Assembly (NCBI RefSeq): GCF_015500075.1
Contig: NZ_CP045496.1
Location: 744,001 to 808,000, forward strand
Length of the DNA stretch: 64,000 nucleotides
Reading direction: 5' to 3'
Origin: Mesorhizobium sp. INR15
GTDB taxonomy: Bacteria; Pseudomonadota; Alphaproteobacteria; Rhizobiales; Rhizobiaceae
Shown: positions 36,061 through 45,299 of the stretch, one piece after another
Layout: each line of letters begins with the position of its first letter
Numbering within the stretch: position 1 is the stretch's first letter
The notes under the pieces: model-generated
The model's input: the letters and a program-made list of their open reading frames with translations, nothing else
Told to the model about the DNA's origin: nothing
Databases searched by the model: none
Translations under genes and position numbers: made by a program

Positions 36061-39000
36061 CTAACGCAGCTTCCAATGCAGTCGCTTTGCCTGCGTGCTC
36101 TCGGCTCGGTCCTCCTCGGTAGCATGACGCCAGCGCAAAACATGAGCTGTCTCGGAAATGAGTGGTTGAATAGCAGTCCAAGCCGATCGGCTGGCGATGA
36201 CCAGGTGCCCCTCACCTCTGCCGGATCCATCAATATCCCTTTGATAGAGCCCGCCGTCGCGCCACCAAAGCGTCCTCACAGCCACAGCGCCAAGCTCGTC
36301 TAAATAGCTAAATGGGTTTTTCGTCTCGACCCGCAGGCCTACCTGTTGAGCAATCCATGGGCAGAGAGCTATGGAGCCATCAGAGAATGTGCCAGCGCGA
36401 TCAGGCACAATAACAGCGATGCCCAACTTCGACGGCTCGCCGTACAATGGAATTACAAATGGTCCTGACACGATACCTCGTGGCAATTCCGAAATCGTGT
36501 CCTCAAACTCAGTTTCACTAAAGGTTTCGTCCGTTCGAACAAACAGGTGTTCCTCGGTAAGCGTACGTCTGAGTGAGGACATCGTAAAAGCACCAACGGC
36601 GGCGATGACGATCCCATCTGAAAACTCGGGCCACAATGGTTGAGCCGGGCTGTCACCTACCCATTCCGCAAGGTCTTTTGGCCAAATCGTTTTTGAAAGA
36701 TTCGGCGTTGGGATCGTCGCGGGTCTGGAGACAGGCGGCCGCGACGGAAAATTGAGATTTGGTCCGCCGCACCTGTCGAGAAAGGCGGCCAGTTCCTTCA
36801 TCCGAAAAGAACCGGCGCGGACAAGCTCAGCTCCGACCTCTCGCGCGGCCCTGAACGCAGCAACAATCGGCAGGCGACGGTACATAAGCCGTAGCTCAAG
36901 CCGAGTGAGTTGACTATGTTGTGCGTCAACTGGCTCGGGTCCAAAAAGAGAGCGGCCTCCATCGCGACGCATCTTGTCAGCGGCCCTGAGCCGAAGGAGA
37001 GGTATTGAAAAATCGGTCGCTTTGCTGAGTGACTTGAGCGCCATCTCAAGCGGCCAAGTCCAACTATATGGATCCTCCGTCCATAGACCCGGTGCTGTCG
37101 AGGAAAAGCCCGCTGGTGGCTCGAATGAATGTGCCGCTTCCGTCTCGGGGATTTCAAGGCTGTAAAAGGCCGGCAAGGAACGCGCGGAAGGCGCGACATC
37201 GATTTCCAGCTCCGCCGCACAGGCAATTCCGTAGCGCATGACGGCCAAATCATCGCTTTCGATCCAAGCATGCAGATCGGCCCGGATCAGTGCTTCTATT
37301 GCTGGTGCTCTCCGTGTCTCCCAGGCGATACGAACTCCTTCGAGTGCCAGGTCGCCACCCTTATTCCAGAGGCGATTTATCAGGGAAACGACGATGGTCC
37401 CACCGTTCGCTAGAGCGCAAAGATCGATTGCTGCGTAACGAACCTGCCGCGAAAAGTCATTTGTCATAAGGTCGATGGCAGCAGTCAGGATGAAGGCGAT
37501 CAAATCCTCTTCGCTGACCGACGCATCCGGCTGATTCACAAGTTCCAAGCCGATACGATAGTCTCGGAATTCCTTCTGGTGATCGGCAAGGATGTCCCAA
37601 AAGCTTGGCCAGTTGGCATCGGAAGCAACAACTTCAAAGACATCGGCAAGGTCAGGAATTAGTGAATTTGACCATTCCCGGCCCCGGCTTAGATCGTACG
37701 TGAAGGCATCGAAAGCACGCTCGCGGGCTGGGTCGCCTTCCAATTCCACCATCAGCTTGTAAAAACGGAGCTTGGTACCGCTCTGCCAAGACCCCCAGGA
37801 CCCGTCCTTCTCGGCAAGCGCTTGTAGCGCAACGGCATAGCCGCGAGCATCGTCGGTCTCGCCAGCCCTTGCCGCCGAGCGCGCTGCTACCAGTAGCGCC
37901 CGGTCACTCTTTCTGATTTCCGGATAAGAGAGAATTCCCTTGATGCCAGCATAAGACGCACCGCCCTCAAAAACTGTCTCCAGCGCTTGCCCCGCGTAGT
38001 AACCATCGATCTTGGCCTCTTGCCCTAAGACGCGTTTGAAATCCTCCACGGTCGCAACATGTTTGAACGCATTGCGGATAGTCGAGTCGTTCTCTGCCTC
38101 TTTCACATCGTGTGGCAAAGGGCGCCAACGATCGAGAATTTCAGGTCGGAAGATCAGGCCATGGCTTTGCGCAAGCTCCGACATCTGCTCCAAGAAGGGA
38201 ACGCGTAGTGGAGCGCTGGCATCCACTTCAATCCGCGTGACAGAGGCATCGAGTGTGTCCTGCCGAGCAAGACGCGGGGCAGCGTCAAAAATCTCGACGT
38301 AGATGTCTCGATCAAACTCCTTGAGCACTGGGAGAACTAAATGGTTGAAGATCACTGCGACAAGCGGCGCCAAGTCGCAGCGCTTTTTCAAAATGCCTCG
38401 AAGCACTGCAGTTACCAAGGTCGACCAATTTGATACGTTGGCCTCGTCAAGCGCGTGGAAAACAGCACTCGCCAACTGTGGCGAGGCGGCCGCCGCCTCC
38501 TGCATGATAGGTGCCGCCATCCTGCCGGCTGCGCCTCTGCCCTCGGTTTTCGACATGCCGTCGAGAAGTCGGGTGTAGAAACGCACGCGCGCTTCGCAAC
38601 ATTCGGGGTCGGCACGATTCGCTTTCTCGAAGATGCCCCTCCACATCTCGTACTGAGCGTCCTTCTTGGGCGGCCGCGCGATGCCAAGCGAGTTGTCGTG
38701 CATTTGCGCTATTGTGAAGCGCGCATTCGTTACGTCGCCAATGCGCGCTTGCGCGACAGCATGCTCGCACATCTCCGACGCGTAGTCGTGGGGCGATGAA
38801 TGATCTTCGATCGAGGGTAAAGTAGGTAGGCGGTCCGACGCTCGCTGGGTGTTCGGTTCCAGATTGTATGCGGCCACGGCGAAGGCGCGACGGAATTTGG
38901 GAAACCGAAGCCGGCCAGGGTTATTGTCGAGCAGGGAGTCGATATTGACTATCGTGTGTTTAAGGGCTTCAGCCCCATGTGCAGCAGCCACGCGGAGAAC

Positions 39001-42000
39001 AAGCTCGGGAATGATGGCTAGAGTTTTGTCGAGTTCCCATCTTTCGTGATCGAAATGATCGCGTTGGCCGTCCCCGTGCCCAACAACAAGCAGAAGCTCT
39101 TGCAGGGAGCGCCAGACGATCTCCGGCGGTTTGATATGTCCTGCTCTGCCCTTTCCTAAAAGGCCTCCCGCAGCTTCGAGCTTCCTTTGGTATGGGGCCA
39201 GTAGCGGCGAATCTGGGTATCGCCGCAAGCCAATACCTGGACCGAGCCGCGCTTCGATGGCCGCATAGTTGAATACATCTATGGTAGCTTCGACGATTCC
39301 GTCAACGGAATCGATACGATGGTTCAACAGCGTCGGTGGTACCATCTGACTGAAAAAAAGACGCCCAAGCTCGATCTCATTTACAGCCAATGCCAGGCGC
39401 GCCGCCCGGCTGCAGATGGCGTTGCTTAAGCCTTCGGTTGCGGAAGACGCTTCTATCAGGCGCTTTCGAATAAGGCGGAGGTCGTCCCAAGCATGAGCCG
39501 TTTCGGCCGACCGAAGTTGCAACACCGGAAGTTTAATGGCCTGTATTTCAAGGGAATCGCAAAGGGCCTGGAGATCCATATCCGGCGCTGCGTCTATCTT
39601 GGAACAGGCGGCCAGCAGGAGCATTTCTTGCTTGAACTCTGCAAGGGCCCCTGCGTCGCCGCGCCGGAAACTATTTTCCGACATTTGAATGCGCGCCAAA
39701 GCGCCAAGAAGATGGCGTGGTTCCCGGAAAATAAGTATCCGGCTTGCCCAATCGAAGAGGTCATCATCACCGCGCGCCAGCGAGATGCCCTCGGTGCCCA
39801 GAAGCTTTTCGATGGGTTCCGAATCTTCAAAAAGCTTTCGGGCGTCCTCAGGCCGGTTCGCCTCCAGGAGCGCATCGATCACCTTGTAAGGAGCATCAAT
39901 CGGAATGCTGAAATAGTCGGATTCCAGAAGTGACATTGCCTTATCGAGATCGCCGGTTGCGATGTAAGCGTCGATTAGTCCTCCCACAGTAATAGTGTCA
40001 GCCCGCATCTCGATTTCGTGGCGGCAAAGGATGAGCGTGAAGACCGCACCAACGTCATGAAGTCGCTGAGCCGCGGAAAGAGCGAAGCGAATGTCCGCCT
40101 GAATCTCACCGGGGTTCCTGCCTTCAACAAATTGCTGACGGAACCACCCCGGCGCGGCCAGGGCCAAAACCGCGACGTCGACTTCGGCACGTGCTAGGTA
40201 GCGAAGCTCCATCCAGCGCTGTGCATCATCTACGCTCGCATTGGTTGCCATTTGAGCAAGGTCGCGATAGCGGCGCTTGAGCTCGGCTTCGTCTTTCTGC
40301 CCGAAGCGGAGGTTGGTTTTCTCCAAGAGATAAAGTCGGAAGCTGTTGTGAAACAGCGACCAACGCCCTGCCTTGTCCTTTCGCAGCAGATGAAGGGCAG
40401 CGCGTGCTGTCAGGTCGGTCGCCGCGCGGCCAACAAGTAGATCAAGCTGCGTCGGATCAAGTGAGCCCTCAATAAGAGCCAAATATGACATGGCTCGTTG
40501 CGCGTTTGGTTCAACTTCGATCTCACGCCAGGCGCGATCATAAAACAATTCCGCATTTCCGCCGAAGGTCGGTCCGTCAAACAACCAGTTTCTACGGTCA
40601 TCCTTGTTTGGAACGGGCAGAAGAGCCTCAATCAGATAACGTACGGACAGCGGGTGGCCTTCGGAGCGCTCCCAAAGGATGTCGTAATCGACATCTGGCG
40701 ATAGACGGCTCGCGTGGGCGATACGGTGTACCGCTTCACGCGACAACGGGGCGATCTCAATTCGCCTTCCGACAGCATCGGCCTGGTCCCGAACGCTCGG
40801 CGGGATGCCCTTTAGGTCCAATTTTTGTGTACCAAGAAGAAAGAGCACGCCGTCGGGGACGGCGTGTGGCAAAGGCAGGACGCTCAACAAGGAGTGTTCG
40901 GGTAGTTCTTCGCGTGGGATGTGATCGAGACCGTCAACGATGACGACAGTTTGGATGTCCGAGTTCTTGAAGCGGTCGCCGGCCTCGCGCAGAGTCGTTT
41001 CGAACTGCGCCCGCAACTCAGGCAATTGCTCACCCGTAACGAGAGAATGTCCTAAGCCCTGGCGCTTCAGTTGCGAAATGATGTCTTGGAGAAAGTCGGT
41101 TGCTTCAGCGCGACCCAGCCCATGCCCCTCGTTAGGCACGAACGCGAGATACCTGACGAATAAGGTATTCGGCACTGGCACCATGCTGGCTTGAAGCAGG
41201 GTCGACTTTCCGCTGCCGGGCGATCCGATCAGGCTTACATAGCCACGCCCTGCAGCCTGCAGAGCGTTATAGATATCAGCCTCAGTCTTGGGATTCGATT
41301 GTGCGAGAGCATCAACCGGGAAGACATGCTCGTGGCGCAAGCCAAATGGGTCGCGCCAGCCAAGCTCGCGGAACAATTCGGAGGTTTTCCAGCGACGTTT
41401 CGAGCCAGCCTCAGCGATCAATCTTGGCAGAAGCGCAAATAAGGCCTTCTGGCGACTTGTGTCCTGAGTAGTGGCTGGATCTAGACCGAGGAGACGCGCG
41501 CTTCCACCTGTGATCAGCGCGAGGCCGCGCCAGAGCTGTGAAAATTCTCCCTCGCTAAGACCGCTCGCCTCGTAAAGCTCTGTCAAGAATGGCGCAAAGG
41601 GTGATGCTCGCCATTGCTTGAGGGTCCAAATATCGCGATAGCGTTCATTCGCTCGCTGAAAAGCGGCGGACGAGACGCGTTCTTGTCCAGTGCCGTTGAG
41701 ATTATCTGTTGTGTCGAGAAAGTGGTCGGTGGCAAAACGGAGCTCCACACGCGAAGCCGAGTGCTCGGCACGTAGTTTCTTCCAGGACGAGACTATCGAG
41801 GGCCACAGTTCCTCAGCCCCGAAAAATAGCGTTCGCAGTCGGAAGGTGTCGGGGCTCTTGGCGCTTTTGACTTGATAGCCGACTACGGAGTCCTCATAAC
41901 CAAGCAGGAGATCATCGAAGACGCCGGCCTTGGGATCGGCAAGGCCAACCCAGCGCAACGTGCCTGCTGCAAGGGCCTTGTAGATCAAGCGGGCGGCGAG

Positions 42001-42090
42001 CTCGTATTGCGGGACGTACCCCCGCATAGCGCGGCGCTCGCCTTCTCCTGGCGGAATGGTCGCTTTGCCCTTCGCGCGCGAACCAGTCAT
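36061..42090 (-). CDS. Avs-like antiviral STAND NTPase with N-terminal nuclease domain (candidate defence gene)
   Basis: The 2009-residue protein has three parts. Residues about 22-110 look like a PD-(D/E)XK nuclease of the Cap4/DUF4297 kind: E30 in PQYELAARL, D59-D60 in VFDD and YQVKS with Q73 and K75. About 285-450 is a STAND-type P-loop NTPase with Walker A GSPGSGKST at 289-297 and Walker B VVIVDGLDH at 382-390. About 560-2009 is mostly helical repeat-like sequence with no other recognised domain. This order matches Avs proteins, which sense a phage protein through the C-terminal part, oligomerise and activate the nuclease. Base composition is visibly poorer in GC than the neighbours. A start at M22 (42027, preceded by AGGAG) is possible. 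No partner gene is seen. Confidence 0.75.
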   Translation of the reverse strand: MTGSRAKGKATIPPGEGERRAMRGYVPQYELAARLIYKALAAGTLRWVGLADPKAGVFDDLLLGYEDSVVGYQVKSAKSPDTFRLRTLFFGAEELWPSIVSSWKKLRAEHSASRVELRFATDHFLDTTDNLNGTGQERVSSAAFQRANERYRDIWTLKQWRASPFAPFLTELYEASGLSEGEFSQLWRGLALITGGSARLLGLDPATTQDTSRQKALFALLPRLIAEAGSKRRWKTSELFRELGWRDPFGLRHEHVFPVDALAQSNPKTEADIYNALQAAGRGYVSLIGSPGSGKSTLLQASMVPVPNTLFVRYLAFVPNEGHGLGRAEATDFLQDIISQLKRQGLGHSLVTGEQLPELRAQFETTLREAGDRFKNSDIQTVVIVDGLDHIPREELPEHSLLSVLPLPHAVPDGVLFLLGTQKLDLKGIPPSVRDQADAVGRRIEIAPLSREAVHRIAHASRLSPDVDYDILWERSEGHPLSVRYLIEALLPVPNKDDRRNWLFDGPTFGGNAELFYDRAWREIEVEPNAQRAMSYLALIEGSLDPTQLDLLVGRAATDLTARAALHLLRKDKAGRWSLFHNSFRLYLLEKTNLRFGQKDEAELKRRYRDLAQMATNASVDDAQRWMELRYLARAEVDVAVLALAAPGWFRQQFVEGRNPGEIQADIRFALSAAQRLHDVGAVFTLILCRHEIEMRADTITVGGLIDAYIATGDLDKAMSLLESDYFSIPIDAPYKVIDALLEANRPEDARKLFEDSEPIEKLLGTEGISLARGDDDLFDWASRILIFREPRHLLGALARIQMSENSFRRGDAGALAEFKQEMLLLAACSKIDAAPDMDLQALCDSLEIQAIKLPVLQLRSAETAHAWDDLRLIRKRLIEASSATEGLSNAICSRAARLALAVNEIELGRLFFSQMVPPTLLNHRIDSVDGIVEATIDVFNYAAIEARLGPGIGLRRYPDSPLLAPYQRKLEAAGGLLGKGRAGHIKPPEIVWRSLQELLLVVGHGDGQRDHFDHERWELDKTLAIIPELVLRVAAAHGAEALKHTIVNIDSLLDNNPGRLRFPKFRRAFAVAAYNLEPNTQRASDRLPTLPSIEDHSSPHDYASEMCEHAVAQARIGDVTNARFTIAQMHDNSLGIARPPKKDAQYEMWRGIFEKANRADPECCEARVRFYTRLLDGMSKTEGRGAAGRMAAPIMQEAAAASPQLASAVFHALDEANVSNWSTLVTAVLRGILKKRCDLAPLVAVIFNHLVLPVLKEFDRDIYVEIFDAAPRLARQDTLDASVTRIEVDASAPLRVPFLEQMSELAQSHGLIFRPEILDRWRPLPHDVKEAENDSTIRNAFKHVATVEDFKRVLGQEAKIDGYYAGQALETVFEGGASYAGIKGILSYPEIRKSDRALLVAARSAARAGETDDARGYAVALQALAEKDGSWGSWQSGTKLRFYKLMVELEGDPARERAFDAFTYDLSRGREWSNSLIPDLADVFEVVASDANWPSFWDILADHQKEFRDYRIGLELVNQPDASVSEEDLIAFILTAAIDLMTNDFSRQVRYAAIDLCALANGGTIVVSLINRLWNKGGDLALEGVRIAWETRRAPAIEALIRADLHAWIESDDLAVMRYGIACAAELEIDVAPSARSLPAFYSLEIPETEAAHSFEPPAGFSSTAPGLWTEDPYSWTWPLEMALKSLSKATDFSIPLLRLRAADKMRRDGGRSLFGPEPVDAQHSQLTRLELRLMYRRLPIVAAFRAAREVGAELVRAGSFRMKELAAFLDRCGGPNLNFPSRPPVSRPATIPTPNLSKTIWPKDLAEWVGDSPAQPLWPEFSDGIVIAAVGAFTMSSLRRTLTEEHLFVRTDETFSETEFEDTISELPRGIVSGPFVIPLYGEPSKLGIAVIVPDRAGTFSDGSIALCPWIAQQVGLRVETKNPFSYLDELGAVAVRTLWWRDGGLYQRDIDGSGRGEGHLVIASRSAWTAIQPLISETAHVLRWRHATEEDRAESTQAKRLHWKLR

Positions 42091-42556
42091 TGCAAGGGCC
42101 TTCTACTGCGCTCGGCACTTGGCTGCGTTCGGACCACTGTATTCTCCGCACCGAAATTGGACCGGGCCAAGTGTGAGATGGATGGAATCTGCTTTGATAA
42201 ATGAACCAATCGGTATCGAAATGAATTTTTGCGGGCCATCCACATATACACACTCGATTCGACATTTCTACTTTAAGGTAAAAAAGTGTCACTACTGGTC
42301 ATAGCGGCAGGTTGCTACTTTGCGGCGGATAGCTAACGCACAACATGGCTTCAACAGCGAGGTTTGACGTGCGAGATGAAGTGGCCGCCGAAGCCGCGCT
42401 GAGCTGCTTCGGGATATCAGGTGCACGCGTCTGCAACGACACATCGAGCGCCTAGACTCTCGCCGACGCAGCCAATCCCACCCGCCTGCCACTTGACAGA
42501 GTCGCCTCCTAACTTCCCTACTGGCACCCTTCGCGATTGCCATTGGAGTCCACCGC
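42091..42556. other. Intergenic region between the STAND gene and lysE-like gene, no gene seen
   Basis: These 466 bp are AT-rich near the STAND gene and hold short frames only. Nothing protein-like was found on either strand. This stretch would contain the promoter of the STAND gene (minus strand) and of the lysE-like gene, but no clear -35/-10 pair could be assigned to either. Confidence 0.6.
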
Positions 42557-43207
42557 ATGGAGTTCGTCATTCCCGGAACCGCCAATCTCGGGCTGTTCGT
42601 CGTCGCGGCTGTTGCCTTGTTGCTGGTTCCCGGGCTGGCGGTTCTGTTCATTGTCGCGCGCTCGGTCGAGCAGGGGCGGCTTGCCGGCTTTGTTTCGGAT
42701 CTCGGCATCCATTCGGCAACGCTGGTGCATGTGCTGGCCGCCGCGCTCGGCCTGTCGGCGGTGCTGGCCTCGTCGGCGATCGCCTTCAGCATCGTCAAAT
42801 ATGTTGGCGCGGCCTATTTGATCTGGATTGGCCTGCGGAAAATCTTCGGCGGTAGCAAGGGCGGGGACGCGGAGGCGACGCCGGCGCGGCACAGTTACCG
42901 GCGGCTCTACCGTGACGGCTTCCTCGTCAACCTTCTCAACCCGAAGACGGCGCTGTTCTTCCTCGCCTTCCTGCCGCAGTTCGTCGATGTGAGCCGTGGC
43001 CACGTGGCGACGCAGATCGTCTTTCTCGGGCTGGTCTTCACCGGCCTCGGCTTCATCAGCGACGGCTGCTACGCGCTGGTCGCGAGTGCTGCCGGCAAGT
43101 GGCTGAAGCAGAGCCGCACCTACCTGAACTTCGAACGCTATGTCAGCGGCGTCATCTTCATCGGCCTCGGGCTGACGGCTGCCTTCGCAGGCAACCACCG
43201 GAAGTAG
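42557..43207 (+). CDS. LysE/RhtB family amino-acid exporter
   Basis: The 216-residue membrane protein has the family layout: about six hydrophobic segments, N-terminal VPGLAVLFIVARSVEQGRLAGFVSDLGIHSATLVHVLAAALGLSAVL, KYVGAAYLIWIGLRKIFGG and NLLNPKTALFFLAFLPQFV. Such exporters remove basic or neutral amino acids or homoserine lactones. It is alone, next to the STAND gene but on the other strand, and ends about 36 bp from the convergent DppD/F-like gene. Confidence 0.9.
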   Translation: MEFVIPGTANLGLFVVAAVALLLVPGLAVLFIVARSVEQGRLAGFVSDLGIHSATLVHVLAAALGLSAVLASSAIAFSIVKYVGAAYLIWIGLRKIFGGSKGGDAEATPARHSYRRLYRDGFLVNLLNPKTALFFLAFLPQFVDVSRGHVATQIVFLGLVFTGLGFISDGCYALVASAAGKWLKQSRTYLNFERYVSGVIFIGLGLTAAFAGNHRK

Positions 43208-43234
43208 CCGCACAGGACAGGCAGCCAGGGGTGC

Positions 43235-43252
43235 GCGGGCGGATTAGCCCGC
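43235..43252. terminator. Possible hairpin between convergent genes
   Basis: GCGGGC and GCCCGC form a 6-bp stem with the loop GGATTA in the gap between the LysE-like and ABC ATPase genes, running a few bases into the latter's stop. There is no T-run on either strand, so the role is uncertain. Confidence 0.25.
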
Positions 43253-45010
43253 CACCAGATGCCCGCCCCCGACATCGCTCAGCACCAGCCTTTGCGGGCT
43301 CTCGCCCAGCTTGCGCGTCGCGCTGGGGATTTCCTGGTCGAGCCTGGCGAACCGTGTCCGGCGCCTGGCCGGATCCGGCACCGGCACGGCTTCGATCAGG
43401 CGCTTGGTGTAGGGGTGGCGCGGGTTGGAAAAAACCTGGTCGCGGGTGCCCATTTCGACGATCTGGCCGAGATACATGACGGCGACGCGGTCGGAGATGT
43501 TTTCGACCACCGCCATGTCGTGCGAGATGAAGAGGTAGGCGACGCCGAATTCGCGCTGCAGCTCCTTCAGCAGGTCGAGCACACGCGCCTGCACCGAGAC
43601 ATCGAGCGCCGAGACGCTTTCGTCGGCGATGATCAGCTTGGGCCTGAGCGCCAGGGCGCGCGCGATGCAGACGCGCTGGCGTTGGCCGCCGGAGAATTCG
43701 TGCGGGTAGAGCTCCATCTGGGCCGATGACAGGCCGACGCGCTCGAACAGGGCAGCGACGCGAGCGTGGCGCTCCTCCTTCGAGGCGATGCCGTGGATGA
43801 CGAGCGGCTCGGCGACGAGGTCGCCGACGCGCATGCGCGGGTCGAGCGAGGCGTAGGGGTCCTGAAAGATCATCTGCACGTCGCGGCGCACCGCCTTGCG
43901 CTCGGTGCCGCCGAGGCCGGAGAGATTACGGCCGCCAATGGCGATGTCGCCGCTGTAGGGCACCAGCCCGGCCAGCGCCTTGGCGGTGGTGGACTTGCCG
44001 CAGCCGGATTCGCCGACCAGCGCCAGCGTCTCGTTGGGCGCGATGGAGAAGCTGACGCCTTCGACGGCGTGGACGCGGCGGTTGACCCGGCCGAAGAAGC
44101 CGCCATGCAGGTCGAAGCGGACATGGAGGTCTTTCACCACGGCGACAGCGTTCGGGTGGGCGGCCTGCCCGGATTTCGTCTCCCTGGTGTCCTGGCGGCC
44201 GACGCCGGCGCCAATGCGCGGCACCGCCGCCAGCAATTCCTTCGTGTACTCGGCCCGCGGGCGGGCGAAAATGTCGGCTGTCGTGCCTTCCTCGACCATG
44301 CTTCCATGCCGCATGATGATGACTCGGTCGGCCATTTCAGCGACAACGCCCATGTCGTGGGTGATAAGGATGACGCTGGTGCCGTGCTTCTGCTGCAGGT
44401 CTCGCAGCAGTTCCAGCACCTCGCCCTGCACGGTGACGTCGAGCGCCGTGGTCGGCTCGTCGGCGATCAGCACGTCGGGCTCCAGCGCCAGCGCCATGGC
44501 GATCATCACCCGCTGGCGCATGCCGCCGGAGAGTTCGTGCGGAAACTGCTTTAGCCGGCTTTCGGCTTCCGAAATGCGCACCGCCTTCAGCGCCTCGATG
44601 GCACGCTGGCGGGCGTCAGCCGGTGACAGGCTGGTATGCGCCTCGATGGATTCGGTGAGCTGGCGGCCGATCGACAGCACCGGGTTGAGCGAGGTCATCG
44701 GCTCCTGGAAGATCATGGCGATGCGATCGCCGCGAATGCGGCGCATGCGGCGCTCGTCGAGCGTCGTCAGCTCGGTGTCGCCCAGCTTGATGGTGCCTGC
44801 GGAAATGCGCGCGGCCGGCTGCGGCAGCAGCTGCATGATGGCAAGCGCCGTCATCGACTTGCCGGAGCCGGATTCGCCGGCGATGCACAGCGTCTCGCCA
44901 CGCTTGAGCGTCAGCGAAAGGTTGGACACGACCTCGCGAGGGCCATCCTCGCCGCGCACGGAGACGGAGAGGTTGGCGATGGTGAGGATGGGTTCGCTGG
45001 TGGGGGTCAT
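43244..45010 (-). CDS. Dipeptide/oligopeptide-type ABC transporter, fused DppD-DppF ATPase
   Basis: A 588-residue fusion of two ABC ATPases. The first has Walker A GESGSGKS at 45-52, LSGGMRQRVMIAMALA and IADEPTTALDVT. The second has Walker A GESGCGKS at 333-340, FSGGQRQRVCIARALA and IADESVSALDVS, then the C-terminal oligo/dipeptide extension YTKRLIEAVPVPDP. Fused pairs of this type occur in GsiA-like systems. It belongs with the DppB, DppC and binding-protein genes upstream but is separated from them by a 289-bp gap that holds a palindromic repeat. It powers the second amide-regulated importer. Confidence 0.93.
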   Translation of the reverse strand: MTPTSEPILTIANLSVSVRGEDGPREVVSNLSLTLKRGETLCIAGESGSGKSMTALAIMQLLPQPAARISAGTIKLGDTELTTLDERRMRRIRGDRIAMIFQEPMTSLNPVLSIGRQLTESIEAHTSLSPADARQRAIEALKAVRISEAESRLKQFPHELSGGMRQRVMIAMALALEPDVLIADEPTTALDVTVQGEVLELLRDLQQKHGTSVILITHDMGVVAEMADRVIIMRHGSMVEEGTTADIFARPRAEYTKELLAAVPRIGAGVGRQDTRETKSGQAAHPNAVAVVKDLHVRFDLHGGFFGRVNRRVHAVEGVSFSIAPNETLALVGESGCGKSTTAKALAGLVPYSGDIAIGGRNLSGLGGTERKAVRRDVQMIFQDPYASLDPRMRVGDLVAEPLVIHGIASKEERHARVAALFERVGLSSAQMELYPHEFSGGQRQRVCIARALALRPKLIIADESVSALDVSVQARVLDLLKELQREFGVAYLFISHDMAVVENISDRVAVMYLGQIVEMGTRDQVFSNPRHPYTKRLIEAVPVPDPARRRTRFARLDQEIPSATRKLGESPQRLVLSDVGGGHLVAG

Positions 45011-45045
45011 TGCAGGGGCAGGGTTCTGAGAGGTCTATTCCGGCG

Positions 45046-45283
45046 CGCCCCCCTCTGTCCTGCCGGACCCTGCCCTTCGCTGTCGCTTCGGGCGTTCGTC
45101 GTTCGGAAAGCCAAGCAATTGGCTTCCCATCCGCTACGCGGACCACTCCTCACCCCCCGCAAGGGGGGAGATTGGATGTCGCGACGGCTTTCGCCATTTT
45201 TCAACGTTGAAGAATGGTCGTGGCGGCGAAACTGCCGATCTCCCCCCTTGCGGGGGAGATGTCCGGCAGGACAGAGGGGGGCG
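45046..45283. repeat. Rhizobial-type palindromic mosaic repeat (RIME-like), copy 2
   Basis: The ends are an exact 23-bp inverted repeat (45046-45068 and 45261-45283), and inside are two G/C-run hairpins (CCCCCC...GGGGGG at 45153-45168 and CCCCC...GGGGG around 45242-45255). Layout and end sequence (CGCCCCCCTCTGTCCTGCCGG) resemble copy 1 at 33146-33330. It lies inside the amide-regulated operon. Confidence 0.75.
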
Positions 45284-45299
45284 TGACGGAGAGCCAACC

